Notes: generated by a model from the letters alone, not told the origin. A stretch of 54,754 bases of DNA from Paenibacillus chondroitinus NBRC 15376 (GCF_004000765.1 NZ_BILW01000042.1:1-54754); one strand, 5' to 3'; counted from the stretch's first letter, positions 42,290 through 50,047 are shown. Numbers and translations: made by a program.

Positions 42290-42763
42290 CTAGGAATAAT
42301 CATATGTCAGGTCACGCCGCCCACGAACGAAGGTTATGATGCACCTATACATGTAGATCAGAAGCACAAACATCTCAAGCCCCCAAATGATATAGGTCGA
42401 CGTCTCGCTCACTTCAATTTGCAAATAGTTAAAGTCTGCAAACTGCTTGCGCACGAATTGGTCCGCCACCATTTGAGCCACATGATTGACAATCGGCACG
42501 TAGTCCTTGCCGTACCCTTGCTCTGTCATATAATCTTGAACTTCCAGCTTGAGCATATCAACTTCACTCCATGAGAATGCATGCACCCACTTCATAGAGC
42601 CATCCGAAGCTGGACTAAAGCTGACGATGAAATCGTTCTTGTTGCCGTTCTTCCATTTATCCTGAAGGGCATGGATACGGTGTTCAGCTCTACTCTAGCA
42701 AAATGCGGCGATGGCTTCGTCGTTCAAGACGGACGAATAGCGTCCGAATTGGTAAGGGGATAA
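42290..42763 (-). pseudogene. Truncated gene remnant with an in-frame stop
   Basis: The last 101 codons from a Met at 42595 read as a plausible protein with one C-terminal membrane helix (YIIWGLEMFVLLIYMYRCII) and a basic tail. The same frame stays coding-like upstream to 42698 (RIHALQDKWKNGNKNDFIVSF), crosses a TAG at 42695-42697, and continues (SPYQFGRYSSVLNDEAIAAF) to about 42760. No start codon with a ribosome binding site is visible. It is best read as the 3' remnant of a larger membrane protein gene; I do not recognise the family. Confidence 0.55.
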
Positions 42764-42800
42764 TAATTGACAGTAACCGTGTTCTTATCTAAAATAATAT

Positions 42801-42814
42801 AGACAGACCTGTCT
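42801..42814. promoter_or_regulatory. Probable TetR operator
   Basis: AGACAG-AC-CTGTCT forms a 14-bp inverted repeat 66 bp upstream of the tetR ATG, inside AT-rich promoter-like sequence. Such dyads are typical TetR-family self-regulatory sites. Confidence 0.6.
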
Positions 42815-42879
42815 CTTCCTTTATTAATAGACATTCTTTTTAACATATAGAAAAATATCTTTGGGTAGGTGAATTTCAG

Positions 42880-43458
42880 ATGGAGAAGAAAGAAACAGCC
42901 AAGGAGCGCATTTTGCGAGTTGCCGATGAGTTGTTTTATCGTGAGGGTGTGCGTGCGGTCGGCATCGATCGAATCATTCATGAATCCGGTGTGGCCAAAG
43001 CCAGCTTCTATCGAAGCTTCGCGACCAAAGATGAGTTAGTAGCTGCGTACTTAGAGCTCCGTCGTCTCCAGTTTCTAGGGAATATCGAGCATGCACGGAA
43101 GGAACATCCGGAGTCCAAGCTCGAGCAGCTCCTTTTTTTGATGGACTATTTAGCTGAACGTATGAAGCGTCCTACGTATCGGGGGTGTTCCTTCATGAAT
43201 ACAATCGTGGAGTTCCCTGAACCAACGCACCCTAACCATGCCAAAGCACTTGAGAGCAGAAGCGACATTTGGGACGAGGTAACATTATTGGCCGAGGAGG
43301 CTGGCCTCCCCAATCCGCGTGACCTCTCCGAGCAGATTCGGATGTTATGGAGCGGCGCCGCCATGGTAGCTTATATCAACAAGGATGATTTCAAGCCTGA
43401 GTTGTTCTCTGTGGCAGCTAAGACGCTAATTAACAGCCATCGTGTTGCGGCAGTATGA
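42880..43458 (+). CDS. TetR/AcrR-family transcriptional regulator
   Basis: The 192-residue repressor has the N-terminal TetR helix-turn-helix (about residues 7-53: KERILRVADELFYREGVRAVGIDRIIHESGVAKASFYRSFATKDEL). An all-helical ligand domain follows, with LLFLMDYLAERM and GCSFMNTIVEF. The C-terminal part resembles regulators next to quinone or alcohol oxidoreductases, but no target gene is adjacent. AGGTG lies 8 nt before the ATG. A dyad at 42801-42814 is a likely self-operator. It is monocistronic and ends in a clear terminator. Confidence 0.92.
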   Translation: MEKKETAKERILRVADELFYREGVRAVGIDRIIHESGVAKASFYRSFATKDELVAAYLELRRLQFLGNIEHARKEHPESKLEQLLFLMDYLAERMKRPTYRGCSFMNTIVEFPEPTHPNHAKALESRSDIWDEVTLLAEEAGLPNPRDLSEQIRMLWSGAAMVAYINKDDFKPELFSVAAKTLINSHRVAAV

Positions 43459-43483
43459 GGCATCAAGATGACACGGCATGGCG

Positions 43484-43524
43484 AAAAAGCCCGACTCCCA
43501 TTAAAGGGAATCAGGCTTTTTTTT
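43484..43524 (+). terminator. Terminator after the tetR gene
   Basis: AAAAAGCC-GA-TCCC pairs with GGGA-TC-GGCTTTTT with two mismatches and is followed by a run of T. Confidence 0.9.
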
Positions 43525-43546
43525 GTTCGCTGAGTCTGCTAGGCTA

Positions 43547-43604
43547 ACTTCTCCTCACCCGTCGCAATCGGGTTATCTTCCCACGAGATCCAGTCGCTCC
43601 AGCT
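43547..43604 (-). pseudogene. Displaced 3' end of sseA (att-like direct repeat, left)
   Basis: These 58 bp match 46660-46717, the 3' end of the intact sseA gene, at 55 of 58 positions and in the same orientation. In frame it reads ASWSDWISWEDNPIATGEEKLA then stop, against GSWSDWISWEDNPIATGEEK in the intact gene. The only three mismatches fall in one Ser codon (TCG versus AGT) and keep Ser. It lacks the rest of the gene. It is either an attachment-site copy or the remnant of a tandem duplicate. Confidence 0.85.
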
Positions 43605-43769
43605 GGCGTTTGACTTTATGTATGAAAGTGACAGAATTGGCACATCAGACGATGTTTACTTCCTCCCTTAATCCCAGAAAATGACCATACCAACATAGTG
43701 AGGTTTCGAGACTGGCTATACCGAACCTTACCAACACTTCCCAATAAGAAACCAGCAAGGGTAGTTCCA

Positions 43770-44681
43770 TTAAATGAATGAATGTTCAGCGCTCGTATTC
43801 TCAAAGTTTCCATTCCGATACCACGTTTCCCAATCAGCTTTGCTATTGGAAAGCACATAATCGGCCAGGCGAGTCTCCCGGTTATCGAAGGCGGCACCGC
43901 CTACTGCAAACGTGACGGAGGGCATTTCACTGCGGCACAGCTCGAATGCGTCCTCGACTTCTTTGAGCAACGCGGGGTTCGTAATCGAAACAGCGACTAC
44001 CGACGCTTGGATTAACGAAATGAGCCGACTTAATTCCCGCATAGGCGTATCCGGCCCGAGGTAGATGACCTGCATCCCCTTGTTCCGCAGAAACAAGCTG
44101 AACAGCATGAGTCCCATCTGATGATGTTCTCCTTCGGGACAAAGCGCCAATACCTTGGGAAGATGCGGTCTGGTCGGCAGCAATCTTAGAAATTGCGAGC
44201 ATCGCTGCATAATCAACTGCGAGGCGAAATGCTCCTGCGCAACCATGAACTCCCCGCTCCGCCAAGCTTCGCCGACCCGATTCAGCACGGGGGTCAAGAT
44301 GTAGTGGAACACGTCCTCGTAATGATAGAGCGAGAAGGCAAGATCAATGGTTTCATTCGCTTGTTCTGGCTTCATGATCGCCAGGTAAGCGAATAGACGA
44401 TCAATCATCGTCGCATAAGGGGCTCCAGGTGGAGCGGCCAGCATGTCCTGATTCACGTCCGCTGCGTCCTGATCCAGCCGAGCGATCGCCTCGCTGACTT
44501 TCAAGCCGTTGTGTTCGATTTGCACTTTGATTTTTCGAAGCTTTTCAATATCCGCATCTCGATAGAGCCGATGACCGCCCGCGCTGCGCACAGGGGATAC
44601 GATGTTATATCTGTTCTCCCAGGCGCGTATGGTCACAGTAGGGATACCGAGCAGTTGGGATGCTTTCTTAATGCTGTACAC
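43770..44681 (-). CDS. CarH/LitR-like MerR regulator with B12-binding light-sensor domain
   Basis: The 303-residue protein has a MerR helix-turn-helix (residues 1-70: MYSIKKASQLLGIPTVTIRAWENRY), a helical cap and a C-terminal cobalamin-binding domain. WRSGEFMVAQEH is the W-x9-EH motif of CarH that contacts adenosylcobalamin. CPEGEHHQMG supplies the ExHxxG cobalt-ligand His. CarH tetramers repress in the dark and fall apart when light breaks the Co-C bond. The start is GTG with GAGGTG about 8 nt upstream. It diverges from a PAS-chemoreceptor gene, and its own promoter overlaps two 11-bp direct repeats. Light sensing is inferred from the motifs. Confidence 0.9.
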   Translation of the reverse strand: MYSIKKASQLLGIPTVTIRAWENRYNIVSPVRSAGGHRLYRDADIEKLRKIKVQIEHNGLKVSEAIARLDQDAADVNQDMLAAPPGAPYATMIDRLFAYLAIMKPEQANETIDLAFSLYHYEDVFHYILTPVLNRVGEAWRSGEFMVAQEHFASQLIMQRCSQFLRLLPTRPHLPKVLALCPEGEHHQMGLMLFSLFLRNKGMQVIYLGPDTPMRELSRLISLIQASVVAVSITNPALLKEVEDAFELCRSEMPSVTFAVGGAAFDNRETRLADYVLSNSKADWETWYRNGNFENTSAEHSFI

Positions 44682-44701
44682 GACAAGCTCACCTCGGTTT
44701 T

Positions 44702-44741
44702 GTTATACATAAGTTATACATAATTAACATAAAAAAGACAA
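44702..44741 (-). promoter_or_regulatory. Self-regulatory promoter with 11-bp operator repeats
   Basis: GTTATACATAA occurs twice in perfect tandem (44702-44712, 44713-44723), followed by a degenerate TTAACATAA. The predicted promoter of the CarH-like gene, TTGTCT (44736-44741), 17 bp, TATAAC (44713-44718), runs through these repeats. CarH operators are known to consist of 11-bp direct repeats, so this is the likely binding site. Confidence 0.75.
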
Positions 44742-44766
44742 TTAAAGGGGCATATCCGATATAGGT

Positions 44767-44795
44767 TTGTTTTTAATATATAGATATTGTATAAT
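44767..44795 (+). promoter_or_regulatory. Promoter of the PAS-chemoreceptor gene
   Basis: TTGTTT (44767-44772) and TATAAT (44790-44795) are 17 bp apart. The following leader contains further TATACA-type motifs near 44810-44835 that could be extra repressor sites. Confidence 0.65.
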
Positions 44796-44855
44796 ATTTT
44801 TATAATACATATACAAACATTATACATTATAACTCATATAAAGGGGAAATTATAC

Positions 44856-45782
44856 ATGTTTGAACAGCAAGCCGCTCCCTACAAGAGCACACAGGTATTG
44901 CCCAATGATGCCGTGTTGGCAGCATTGGAGCATTCTTTGGCTATGATTGAGTTCGACACACATGGCAATGTTTTATGGGCAAACGGCAATTTTGCCAAAA
45001 CCATGGGATATGCCGAGGCTGAACTGCCGGGCATCCACCACCGCAGGTTCTGCACGCCCGAGTTTGCAAGCAGCTCCGCTTATGAGCATCTGTGGAATCA
45101 GTTAAGGAGGGGTACCTCCTTTCAGGAGAGAATTTCGCGGGTGACGAAAGATGGCAGACTGCTTTGGTTTGAAGCGACGTATACACCGGTCATGGACGCG
45201 AACGGCAGTGTGCAGGGCATCGTTAAAGTGGCGACGGATATTACAGCGCGCGAGAACGCCACTGCGAGAATGACGGCCGAGCTGCAACTGATGTCTGAAC
45301 ATCTGCTCAACCAAACAGAGGAAGGCATTAAGGGAAGCCGGGAAATTGAGGGAGCAATGGAGCTATCCGTTCAGCAATCCAACGACAACATGGAGGTTCT
45401 GCAAAGTTTGGAGAAGGAAACGAAGTCGGTGAGCAGAATGATTTCCATTATTCAAGAGGTCGCTTCGCAGACGAAGCTGCTCGCGTTGAACGCCGCCATC
45501 GAAGCGGCTCATGCCGGAGAATACGGCCGCGGCTTCAGTGTCGTGGCAGATGAGGTTCGCAAGCTTGCCAAGCAAGCTGATGATACGTCAAAAGAGATTA
45601 ACGGGAATTTGAAGGGCATCGCTGCGCAGGTTGATAACATCTCCACAGGCATGAAGCGAGCCCAAACGACGATTGCAAACAGCCTGGTGCGCGTTCAGCT
45701 TGCTGGTCAAGCTTTTACAGCGATCAGCCAGTCCGCCGACGTGTTGGATACGCAGGCTAAAACGATGGTCGAGCTCTTATAG
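44856..45782 (+). CDS. Soluble PAS-domain methyl-accepting-type signalling protein
   Basis: The 308-residue protein has one PAS domain (about residues 20-140: MIEFDTHGNVLWANGNFAKTMGYAEAELPG to GIVKVATDITAREN). It is followed by a short MCP signalling coiled coil with the conserved hairpin EVASQTKLLALNAAIEAAHAGEYGRGFSVVADEVRKLA. No membrane segment or HAMP domain is present. The signalling helices are shorter than in a full chemoreceptor. AAGGGG lies 9 nt before the ATG at 44856. Divergence from the CarH-like gene suggests light- or B12-dependent control. The cofactor of the PAS domain is unknown. Confidence 0.88.
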   Translation: MFEQQAAPYKSTQVLPNDAVLAALEHSLAMIEFDTHGNVLWANGNFAKTMGYAEAELPGIHHRRFCTPEFASSSAYEHLWNQLRRGTSFQERISRVTKDGRLLWFEATYTPVMDANGSVQGIVKVATDITARENATARMTAELQLMSEHLLNQTEEGIKGSREIEGAMELSVQQSNDNMEVLQSLEKETKSVSRMISIIQEVASQTKLLALNAAIEAAHAGEYGRGFSVVADEVRKLAKQADDTSKEINGNLKGIAAQVDNISTGMKRAQTTIANSLVRVQLAGQAFTAISQSADVLDTQAKTMVELL

Positions 45783-45851
45783 TAACAAGCCCACCTTATG
45801 CCGGAAGCGCCGATTGGTGTTAACCCCTCTACCCGTTCCAACACTGATATA

Positions 45852-46109
45852 TCATAATGGGCAGGAACAAGGTGATGAAATGGGGGATAATAAGTGAATA
45901 TTCTTTATTTTAAATCCGAGTCTGACAATTGTCCGTAAACTACCGTGCCCAAGAACTGAGAGTGCTTGAGCAAGATCCGCCTCAGCTTCCTTGCGTGTAG
46001 CAAAACCTGCCTTCATTTTCTGCGGTCTCTTGCCCGTTTTTAGGTGTTTGCCCATTTCAACTGTGTACGCGTACGTTCCATTTTTGCGCTTTGAGACACA
46101 TCCACGCAT
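45852..46109 (-). pseudogene. Integrase stump (Arm DNA-binding domain only)
   Basis: The 86-codon frame opens with a Tn916/phage-type Arm DNA-binding domain of a tyrosine recombinase: MRGCVSKRKNGTYAYTVEMG, then KMKAGFATRKEAEADLAQAL. AAGGAGG lies 9 nt before the ATG. After about residue 60 the homology stops and the frame ends in unrelated sequence. The core-binding and catalytic domains are missing, so the gene is dead. It lies about 550 bp from the direct repeat at 46660, the usual place for an integrase in an integrative element. Confidence 0.75.
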
Positions 46110-46657
46110 TGCATTCAGCCTCCTTGTTGATTTTCTCATTCATTGAAACGTGGAGGTGATAGAAATTGTACAAAGACATCTAACAACAAGTAAAGCACAC
46201 TAAGTCTGTTGACCCTCCGTTTATTATTTCCGATATTGCTGACTCAATTAGCGTGCAATAGCAAAAAACAAAGAGGGAACCTGTTGGGGGATCCCTCTTA
46301 CTGTGTCGCGTAGCACGTACTGGCGTTTGTATTGCATGCCTCGTTTGGCAAAGTAACATATAAATCACAATCAGGCGTTTGTAGGCATCTCCTCTGCTTT
46401 GGACCCGCTGAGATTAGCATAAGCAAGCAAAACAAACGGTCAAGTGGCAGTGAGGTGCCTGAGCAACTCCGAATTTCTATACGATTACCGAGTTCTAGTC
46501 CAATCGCAAGTTTGCTCATCAACTTCACTGTAAACATTTTCACCAACTTGTCGTTGACTCCGTATTGATTTGATTTGGGACTGTTCGAAGGCACAGCAAA
46601 AAGGCGTACAGCAATCATACACTGTACGCCAAACGCCCGTCGGACGCGGGCTTTCCG
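46110..46657. other. Decayed intergenic stretch with one minus-strand terminator
   Basis: No gene is supported in these 548 bp. A good terminator hairpin lies at 46263-46300 on the minus strand (AAGAGGGA/TCCCTCTT arms then TGTTTTTT), implying that a minus-strand gene once ended here. A 106-codon open frame at 46298-46618 precedes it but resembles nothing I know and has no ribosome binding site. Confidence 0.5.
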
Positions 46658-47497
46658 CTACTTCTCCTCACCCGTCGCAATCGGGTTATCTTCCCAACTG
46701 ATCCAGTCGCTCCAGCTTCCGCTGTAGAGCTTCACGTTGTCAAAACCCGCTTCGCTCAGGCCCAGGACGTTCGGGCAAGCCGTCACACCGGAGCCGCAAT
46801 AGACGATGATTTCATCGGCATCGCGCAAGCCGGCAAAATGCTGCTCCTGCTTTGCCGCAGGCAGCCAAGCTCCGTCAGCTCCGAGCACGCCTTTCCAGAA
46901 GTAGTTCCGTGCGCCGGGAATGTGACCGGCTACTCTATCAATCGGCTCTTCCAAGCCGAGGTAGCGGCGCTCCTCACGCGAGTCCACGAGCACGACGCCA
47001 GGACGACCGAGCTTGTCCTTGACCTCATCCATGGAAGCCAGCATGGTGCGCTGCACTTTCGGCGAGAAGGTCCGCGGGAACGTGGCTGGCACTTCATCTG
47101 TAACAGGGTAGCCCGCAGCTTTCCATGCGGTATATCCTTGATCGAGCACGTACACCTCGGAGTGCCCGAGGAATTTCAGCATCCACCATAGGCGCGAAGC
47201 CACGGCTCCGCCTTGATCGTCGTAGGCGACGACGGTTTTGGTACTGTCGATCCCGAGGCTGCCCACGAGGATGGAGAATGCACCGAGATCAGGAAGCGGG
47301 TGCCTGCCTCCGTGCGCCATAATGGCACCGGACAGGTCCTTTTCCAAATCCACGTATACAGCTCCCGTTATATGATCTTGCTCATAAAGTTTTCTGCCAG
47401 ATTCAGGTTGTCCTAACGCAAAACGGCAATCCGCAATGACGATATTGGCATCGCCCAGTTGTCCGAGCAGCCATGATTGACCTACGATATTTTCCAC
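46658..47497 (-). CDS. sseA: Thiosulfate/3-mercaptopyruvate sulfurtransferase
   Basis: The 279-residue protein has two rhodanese domains. The N-terminal one (about residues 1-130) is inactive-type; the C-terminal one (about 150-279) has the active-site loop IVYCGSGVTAC with the catalytic Cys. The CGSGVTA loop resembles 3-mercaptopyruvate sulfurtransferases more than thiosulfate-specific rhodaneses. It transfers sulfane sulfur to cyanide or thiols in the cytoplasm. The gene is complete, but its last 58 bp are duplicated 3.1 kb away at 43547-43604, consistent with element insertion at its 3' end. Confidence 0.93.
   Translation of the reverse strand: MENIVGQSWLLGQLGDANIVIADCRFALGQPESGRKLYEQDHITGAVYVDLEKDLSGAIMAHGGRHPLPDLGAFSILVGSLGIDSTKTVVAYDDQGGAVASRLWWMLKFLGHSEVYVLDQGYTAWKAAGYPVTDEVPATFPRTFSPKVQRTMLASMDEVKDKLGRPGVVLVDSREERRYLGLEEPIDRVAGHIPGARNYFWKGVLGADGAWLPAAKQEQHFAGLRDADEIIVYCGSGVTACPNVLGLSEAGFDNVKLYSGSWSDWISWEDNPIATGEEK
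46660..46717 (-). repeat. Att-like direct repeat, right copy (3' end of sseA)
   Basis: This segment is the 3' terminus of the intact sseA gene and is repeated at 43547-43604 with 3 differences over 58 bp. The first 37 bp are identical, and the last 18 bp are identical. Confidence 0.85.
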
Positions 47498-47732
47498 AGA
47501 TTATGCCACCTTTCCCTACCTGCATTAATTCCAGTTACCTCCACTTATTTTATCGTAAAAATGTTGCGCACGGAAGTTATGTTTCGGACAAACGAAAAAG
47601 ACCGTCGAGGCGGTAGCCTGACAGTCCGACCAGTCGAGAAGACCGAGAAGCAACGATTGCCTGAGATCGGCGATAGTTTATGCAATCTCGAGGTGCAGGA
47701 GCGGTGACCTTTTGCTGCCTCCACAGAAATAG

Positions 47733-47911
47733 AGGAACTGCGGTCCTCTATTTCTGCAATCCTCGCGAGTTCCACTTCCTCAGCGGAACTACAGGGCTCT
47801 ATTTGCCCCTGAAACTCCACATTTCCGCCAATTTCGGCGAAATAGCGGCTCATAGTTCCCCTTCATCCATCAGAGGGGCAACTATCGCGCGAATAGCGGA
47901 CTGTAGTTCCC
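47733..47911. repeat. F-F-R-R four-motif element E
   Basis: Forward motifs (GGAACT...CTATT type) occupy 47733-47752 and 47784-47803. Reverse motifs occupy 47841-47860 and 47892-47911. Both pair spacings are 51 bp. Motif sequence matches element C. The first motif lies inside a perfect 13-bp-arm hairpin (47724-47736 with 47744-47756). No gene is supported in the 480-bp gap. Confidence 0.82.
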
Positions 47912-47979
47912 TCACACTCGGCAGCAACCATCCATCCGCCACTGCCCACCAGGCAACAGCCAATCGCATCAAGCTACAA

Positions 47980-48453
47980 TTAATCACCGATACCAATCGT
48001 AGGATTCACGGAATAAGTGAGCCAATCGCTGCGATCTCCGCCCATTTTATCGTAAAAAGCCTGCGCACGCAGGTTATCCGTTGCAGTGGTCCATGATAGA
48101 TTCGCGTAGCCATGTCTGGCCGCATACCCTTTGCAGGCGGCGAAAAGCTTCGCAGCCGCGCCATGACCGCGTTCCACTTCAATAACGTAGAGATCGTTCA
48201 TAACCGCTACTTTGGAGGCACGCAATGTACTGAAGGTAAAATATAAGGTCGCAAAACCGACCAATTTCCCCTCTTCCGATTCCGCTACAAATTGGATGCC
48301 GTCCTTTTGCTCCAACAGATGGTGAATCAATCCGTTCAACTTCTCATCCTCTGGCTGGCGATATTGGTAAAAGTCCACGATATAAGCGAGCATTAACGTT
48401 TTTAACTGAGCAATATCTTGTATAGCAGCTTCACGAACTGTAACTTGGGCCAT
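47980..48453 (-). CDS. GNAT-family N-acetyltransferase
   Basis: The 157-residue protein has the GNAT fold. VGFATLYFTFSTLRASKVAVMNDLYVIEVERGHGAAAKLFAACKGYAARHG spans strands 4-5 and the acetyl-CoA pyrophosphate loop (RGHGAA). LSWTTATDNLRAQAFYDKMGG is the C-terminal signature. AGGAGG lies 9 nt before the ATG at 48453. The acceptor substrate is unknown. Membrane-protein gene 48522-49199 lies upstream on the same strand. Confidence 0.88.
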   Translation of the reverse strand: MAQVTVREAAIQDIAQLKTLMLAYIVDFYQYRQPEDEKLNGLIHHLLEQKDGIQFVAESEEGKLVGFATLYFTFSTLRASKVAVMNDLYVIEVERGHGAAAKLFAACKGYAARHGYANLSWTTATDNLRAQAFYDKMGGDRSDWLTYSVNPTIGIGD

Positions 48454-48521
48454 GGAAATGACCTCCTCATCCAAATAAAATCGTTATCGTTATTGTATCC
48501 AAAAAATCCAAAATCTGTCTC

Positions 48522-49199
48522 TCACTGCTCCTCCATCTCCTTGCGATACAGCAGGTAAATCATCCAAGCTAGCACCAGGCAAAATCCCGCAGCCCAATAG
48601 AAAATGGACGCCACATGCATGGATACGCCATAATAAGCAGAGGAATAAAGAATAAATGCAGTCAAAAGAGCGGGAAAAAGCACATGATTCCGGGGACGCC
48701 ACGCTTGATTAGCATGTTTGGCATCATTACGTTCAAGCCGCATCGTGAAGCCTAATCGGTTCTTGTTCAAGAGCAATGCCGTCAGGCACGCAAGCAGTGC
48801 GGCATAGATTTTCAGAGGACGATACCAGGAATCCAGGTTGTCAAAATAATCGTAAACGGGAACATCCGTTACTAGCGCCACCCCGATTAGAACAATGAAT
48901 AAATAAATCGTATAGCCGACAGCTCCAAGCAATACGATCATGAGTGCATGCAGCTTGCGCAATCGTAATACATAGTGAACACAGATGGCTTCCAGCACGA
49001 TAGCAAGCATCGGACTCCAAGACTTCGTGTCCACAAGGAACGTAAATAGTTCGACCAAACAGGAGATAACCAAGGTGAAGATGAGCACAAGTGGCCATTT
49101 CTTATTCACAGAAATTCGAAATGTATGTAATCCCAGCATGAGCATAGAAAACAGAATACAGGCAGTAAATGGAATATGTAAAAGCCAAAGCCAACCCAT
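48522..49199 (-). CDS. Polytopic membrane protein of unknown function
   Basis: I do not recognise this 225-residue protein. It has about seven hydrophobic segments (for example LLHIPFTACILFSMLMLGL, WPLVLIFTLVISCLVELFTF, VLLGAVGYTIYLFIVLIGVA, VASIFYWAAGFCLVLAWMIYLL) and ends in a charged tail. The arrangement recalls membrane sensor domains that lack a kinase, but no catalytic domain is present. GGAGG lies 5 nt before the ATG at 49199. It precedes the GNAT gene by 68 bp on the same strand. Confidence 0.72.
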   Translation of the reverse strand: MGWLWLLHIPFTACILFSMLMLGLHTFRISVNKKWPLVLIFTLVISCLVELFTFLVDTKSWSPMLAIVLEAICVHYVLRLRKLHALMIVLLGAVGYTIYLFIVLIGVALVTDVPVYDYFDNLDSWYRPLKIYAALLACLTALLLNKNRLGFTMRLERNDAKHANQAWRPRNHVLFPALLTAFILYSSAYYGVSMHVASIFYWAAGFCLVLAWMIYLLYRKEMEEQ

Positions 49200-49238
49200 G
49201 CGATCCTCCAACCAATAAATGAAAAGGTGATAATAATA

Positions 49239-49742
49239 GTGGTAAAAGCAAGCTTACCCTGGCGAGTTGTACCGTTAACTAACGCGCAATGCGAGGAGTT
49301 ATGTACGTGGAAATATCCTTCTCCCTACGAGCTGTACAATTGGCCCTCTTGGGAAACCATGCTGCGGGAGCAAACCGAATTCGCTGACCCGCACATTCGG
49401 GCAGAACAGTACCGAGCCGTCGTCGATGATTATGGCAGACTATCCGGCTTCGTCCAGTTCTTCCCGATTGTCGGCGTCACGCGCTTAGGTCTGGGACTCC
49501 GTCCGGATCTCTGCGGGAAAGGCAGCGGAATTGGCGTCCAATTCGTGCAGCTCCTAACCCGTGAAGCGCTGAAGCGCTCCCCCGGGCAGGAGGTCGACCT
49601 TGAAGTGCTTGTCTGGAATGAACGCGCCATCCGCACTTATGAGCGTGCTGGTTTCACCATCACGGATACCTATGAAAAGCAGACGCCCACAGGCGTATCG
49701 AATTTTCACTGCATGGTGTACGACGAGAGCTTATCTAATTAA
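49239..49742 (+). CDS. GNAT-family N-acetyltransferase
   Basis: The 167-residue protein has GNAT motifs: the acetyl-CoA loop RPDLCGKGSGIGVQFVQLL and the C-terminal VDLEVLVWNERAIRTYERAGF. The GTG at 49239 is preferred because AAAGGTGAT lies about 9 nt upstream; a GTG at 49227 is inside that region. It converges with phhB and overlaps it by 4 bp. The substrate is unknown. No similarity to ribosomal-protein acetyltransferases is specific enough to name it. Confidence 0.85.
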   Translation: MVKASLPWRVVPLTNAQCEELCTWKYPSPYELYNWPSWETMLREQTEFADPHIRAEQYRAVVDDYGRLSGFVQFFPIVGVTRLGLGLRPDLCGKGSGIGVQFVQLLTREALKRSPGQEVDLEVLVWNERAIRTYERAGFTITDTYEKQTPTGVSNFHCMVYDESLSN

Positions 49743-50047
49743 GCGTCGCCGGAACCCGCAACAACCTCTTCAAATGCTTGATCAAACCTGGCAGCGGATT
49801 GAAAATCCAACTCTGTCAAACCGCCTGCATGCCATGACGTGAGCCGCAAGGTCACCATTTTATAATCAATGGCGATCATGGGATGGTGGTTATCCGCTTC
49901 AGCGATACGGGCAACATGATTCACAAAAGAAATGCCCAGCATGAACTCCGCGAAACGATATTTTCGCAAAATCCATTTATGATCGTCCGTCGTCCAGCCG
50001 GTGAGCACCCCAAGCCTTTGATCAATCTCGCTATCCTCAAGTTTCAC
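49739..50047 (-). CDS. phhB: 4a-hydroxytetrahydrobiopterin dehydratase (PCD/PhhB)
   Basis: Pterin-4a-carbinolamine dehydratase recycles the oxidised pterin made by aromatic amino-acid hydroxylases. The 102-residue protein has the PCD signature: EADNHHPMIAIDY and LTSWHAGGLTELD with the catalytic His residues. The start is GTG with a weak GGAAG-like site. No phenylalanine hydroxylase gene is nearby, so it may serve a distant hydroxylase or, as proposed for some bacteria, another pterin-related role. It lies 66 bp after recQ on the same strand. Confidence 0.9.
   Translation of the reverse strand: MKLEDSEIDQRLGVLTGWTTDDHKWILRKYRFAEFMLGISFVNHVARIAEADNHHPMIAIDYKMVTLRLTSWHAGGLTELDFQSAARFDQAFEEVVAGSGDA

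Noticed and set aside
42724..42981. Minus-strand ORF of 85 codons
   Set aside because: It runs through the tetR promoter, operator and 5' coding region and shows no domain.
43616..43897. Minus-strand ORF of 93 codons overlapping the CarH-like gene
   Set aside because: Most of it is out of frame with the real gene, and the remainder matches nothing I recognise.
46298..46618. Minus-strand ORF of 106 codons ending at a terminator
   Set aside because: No ribosome binding site, no recognisable domain, and it lies in decayed sequence; noted only as possible gene debris.
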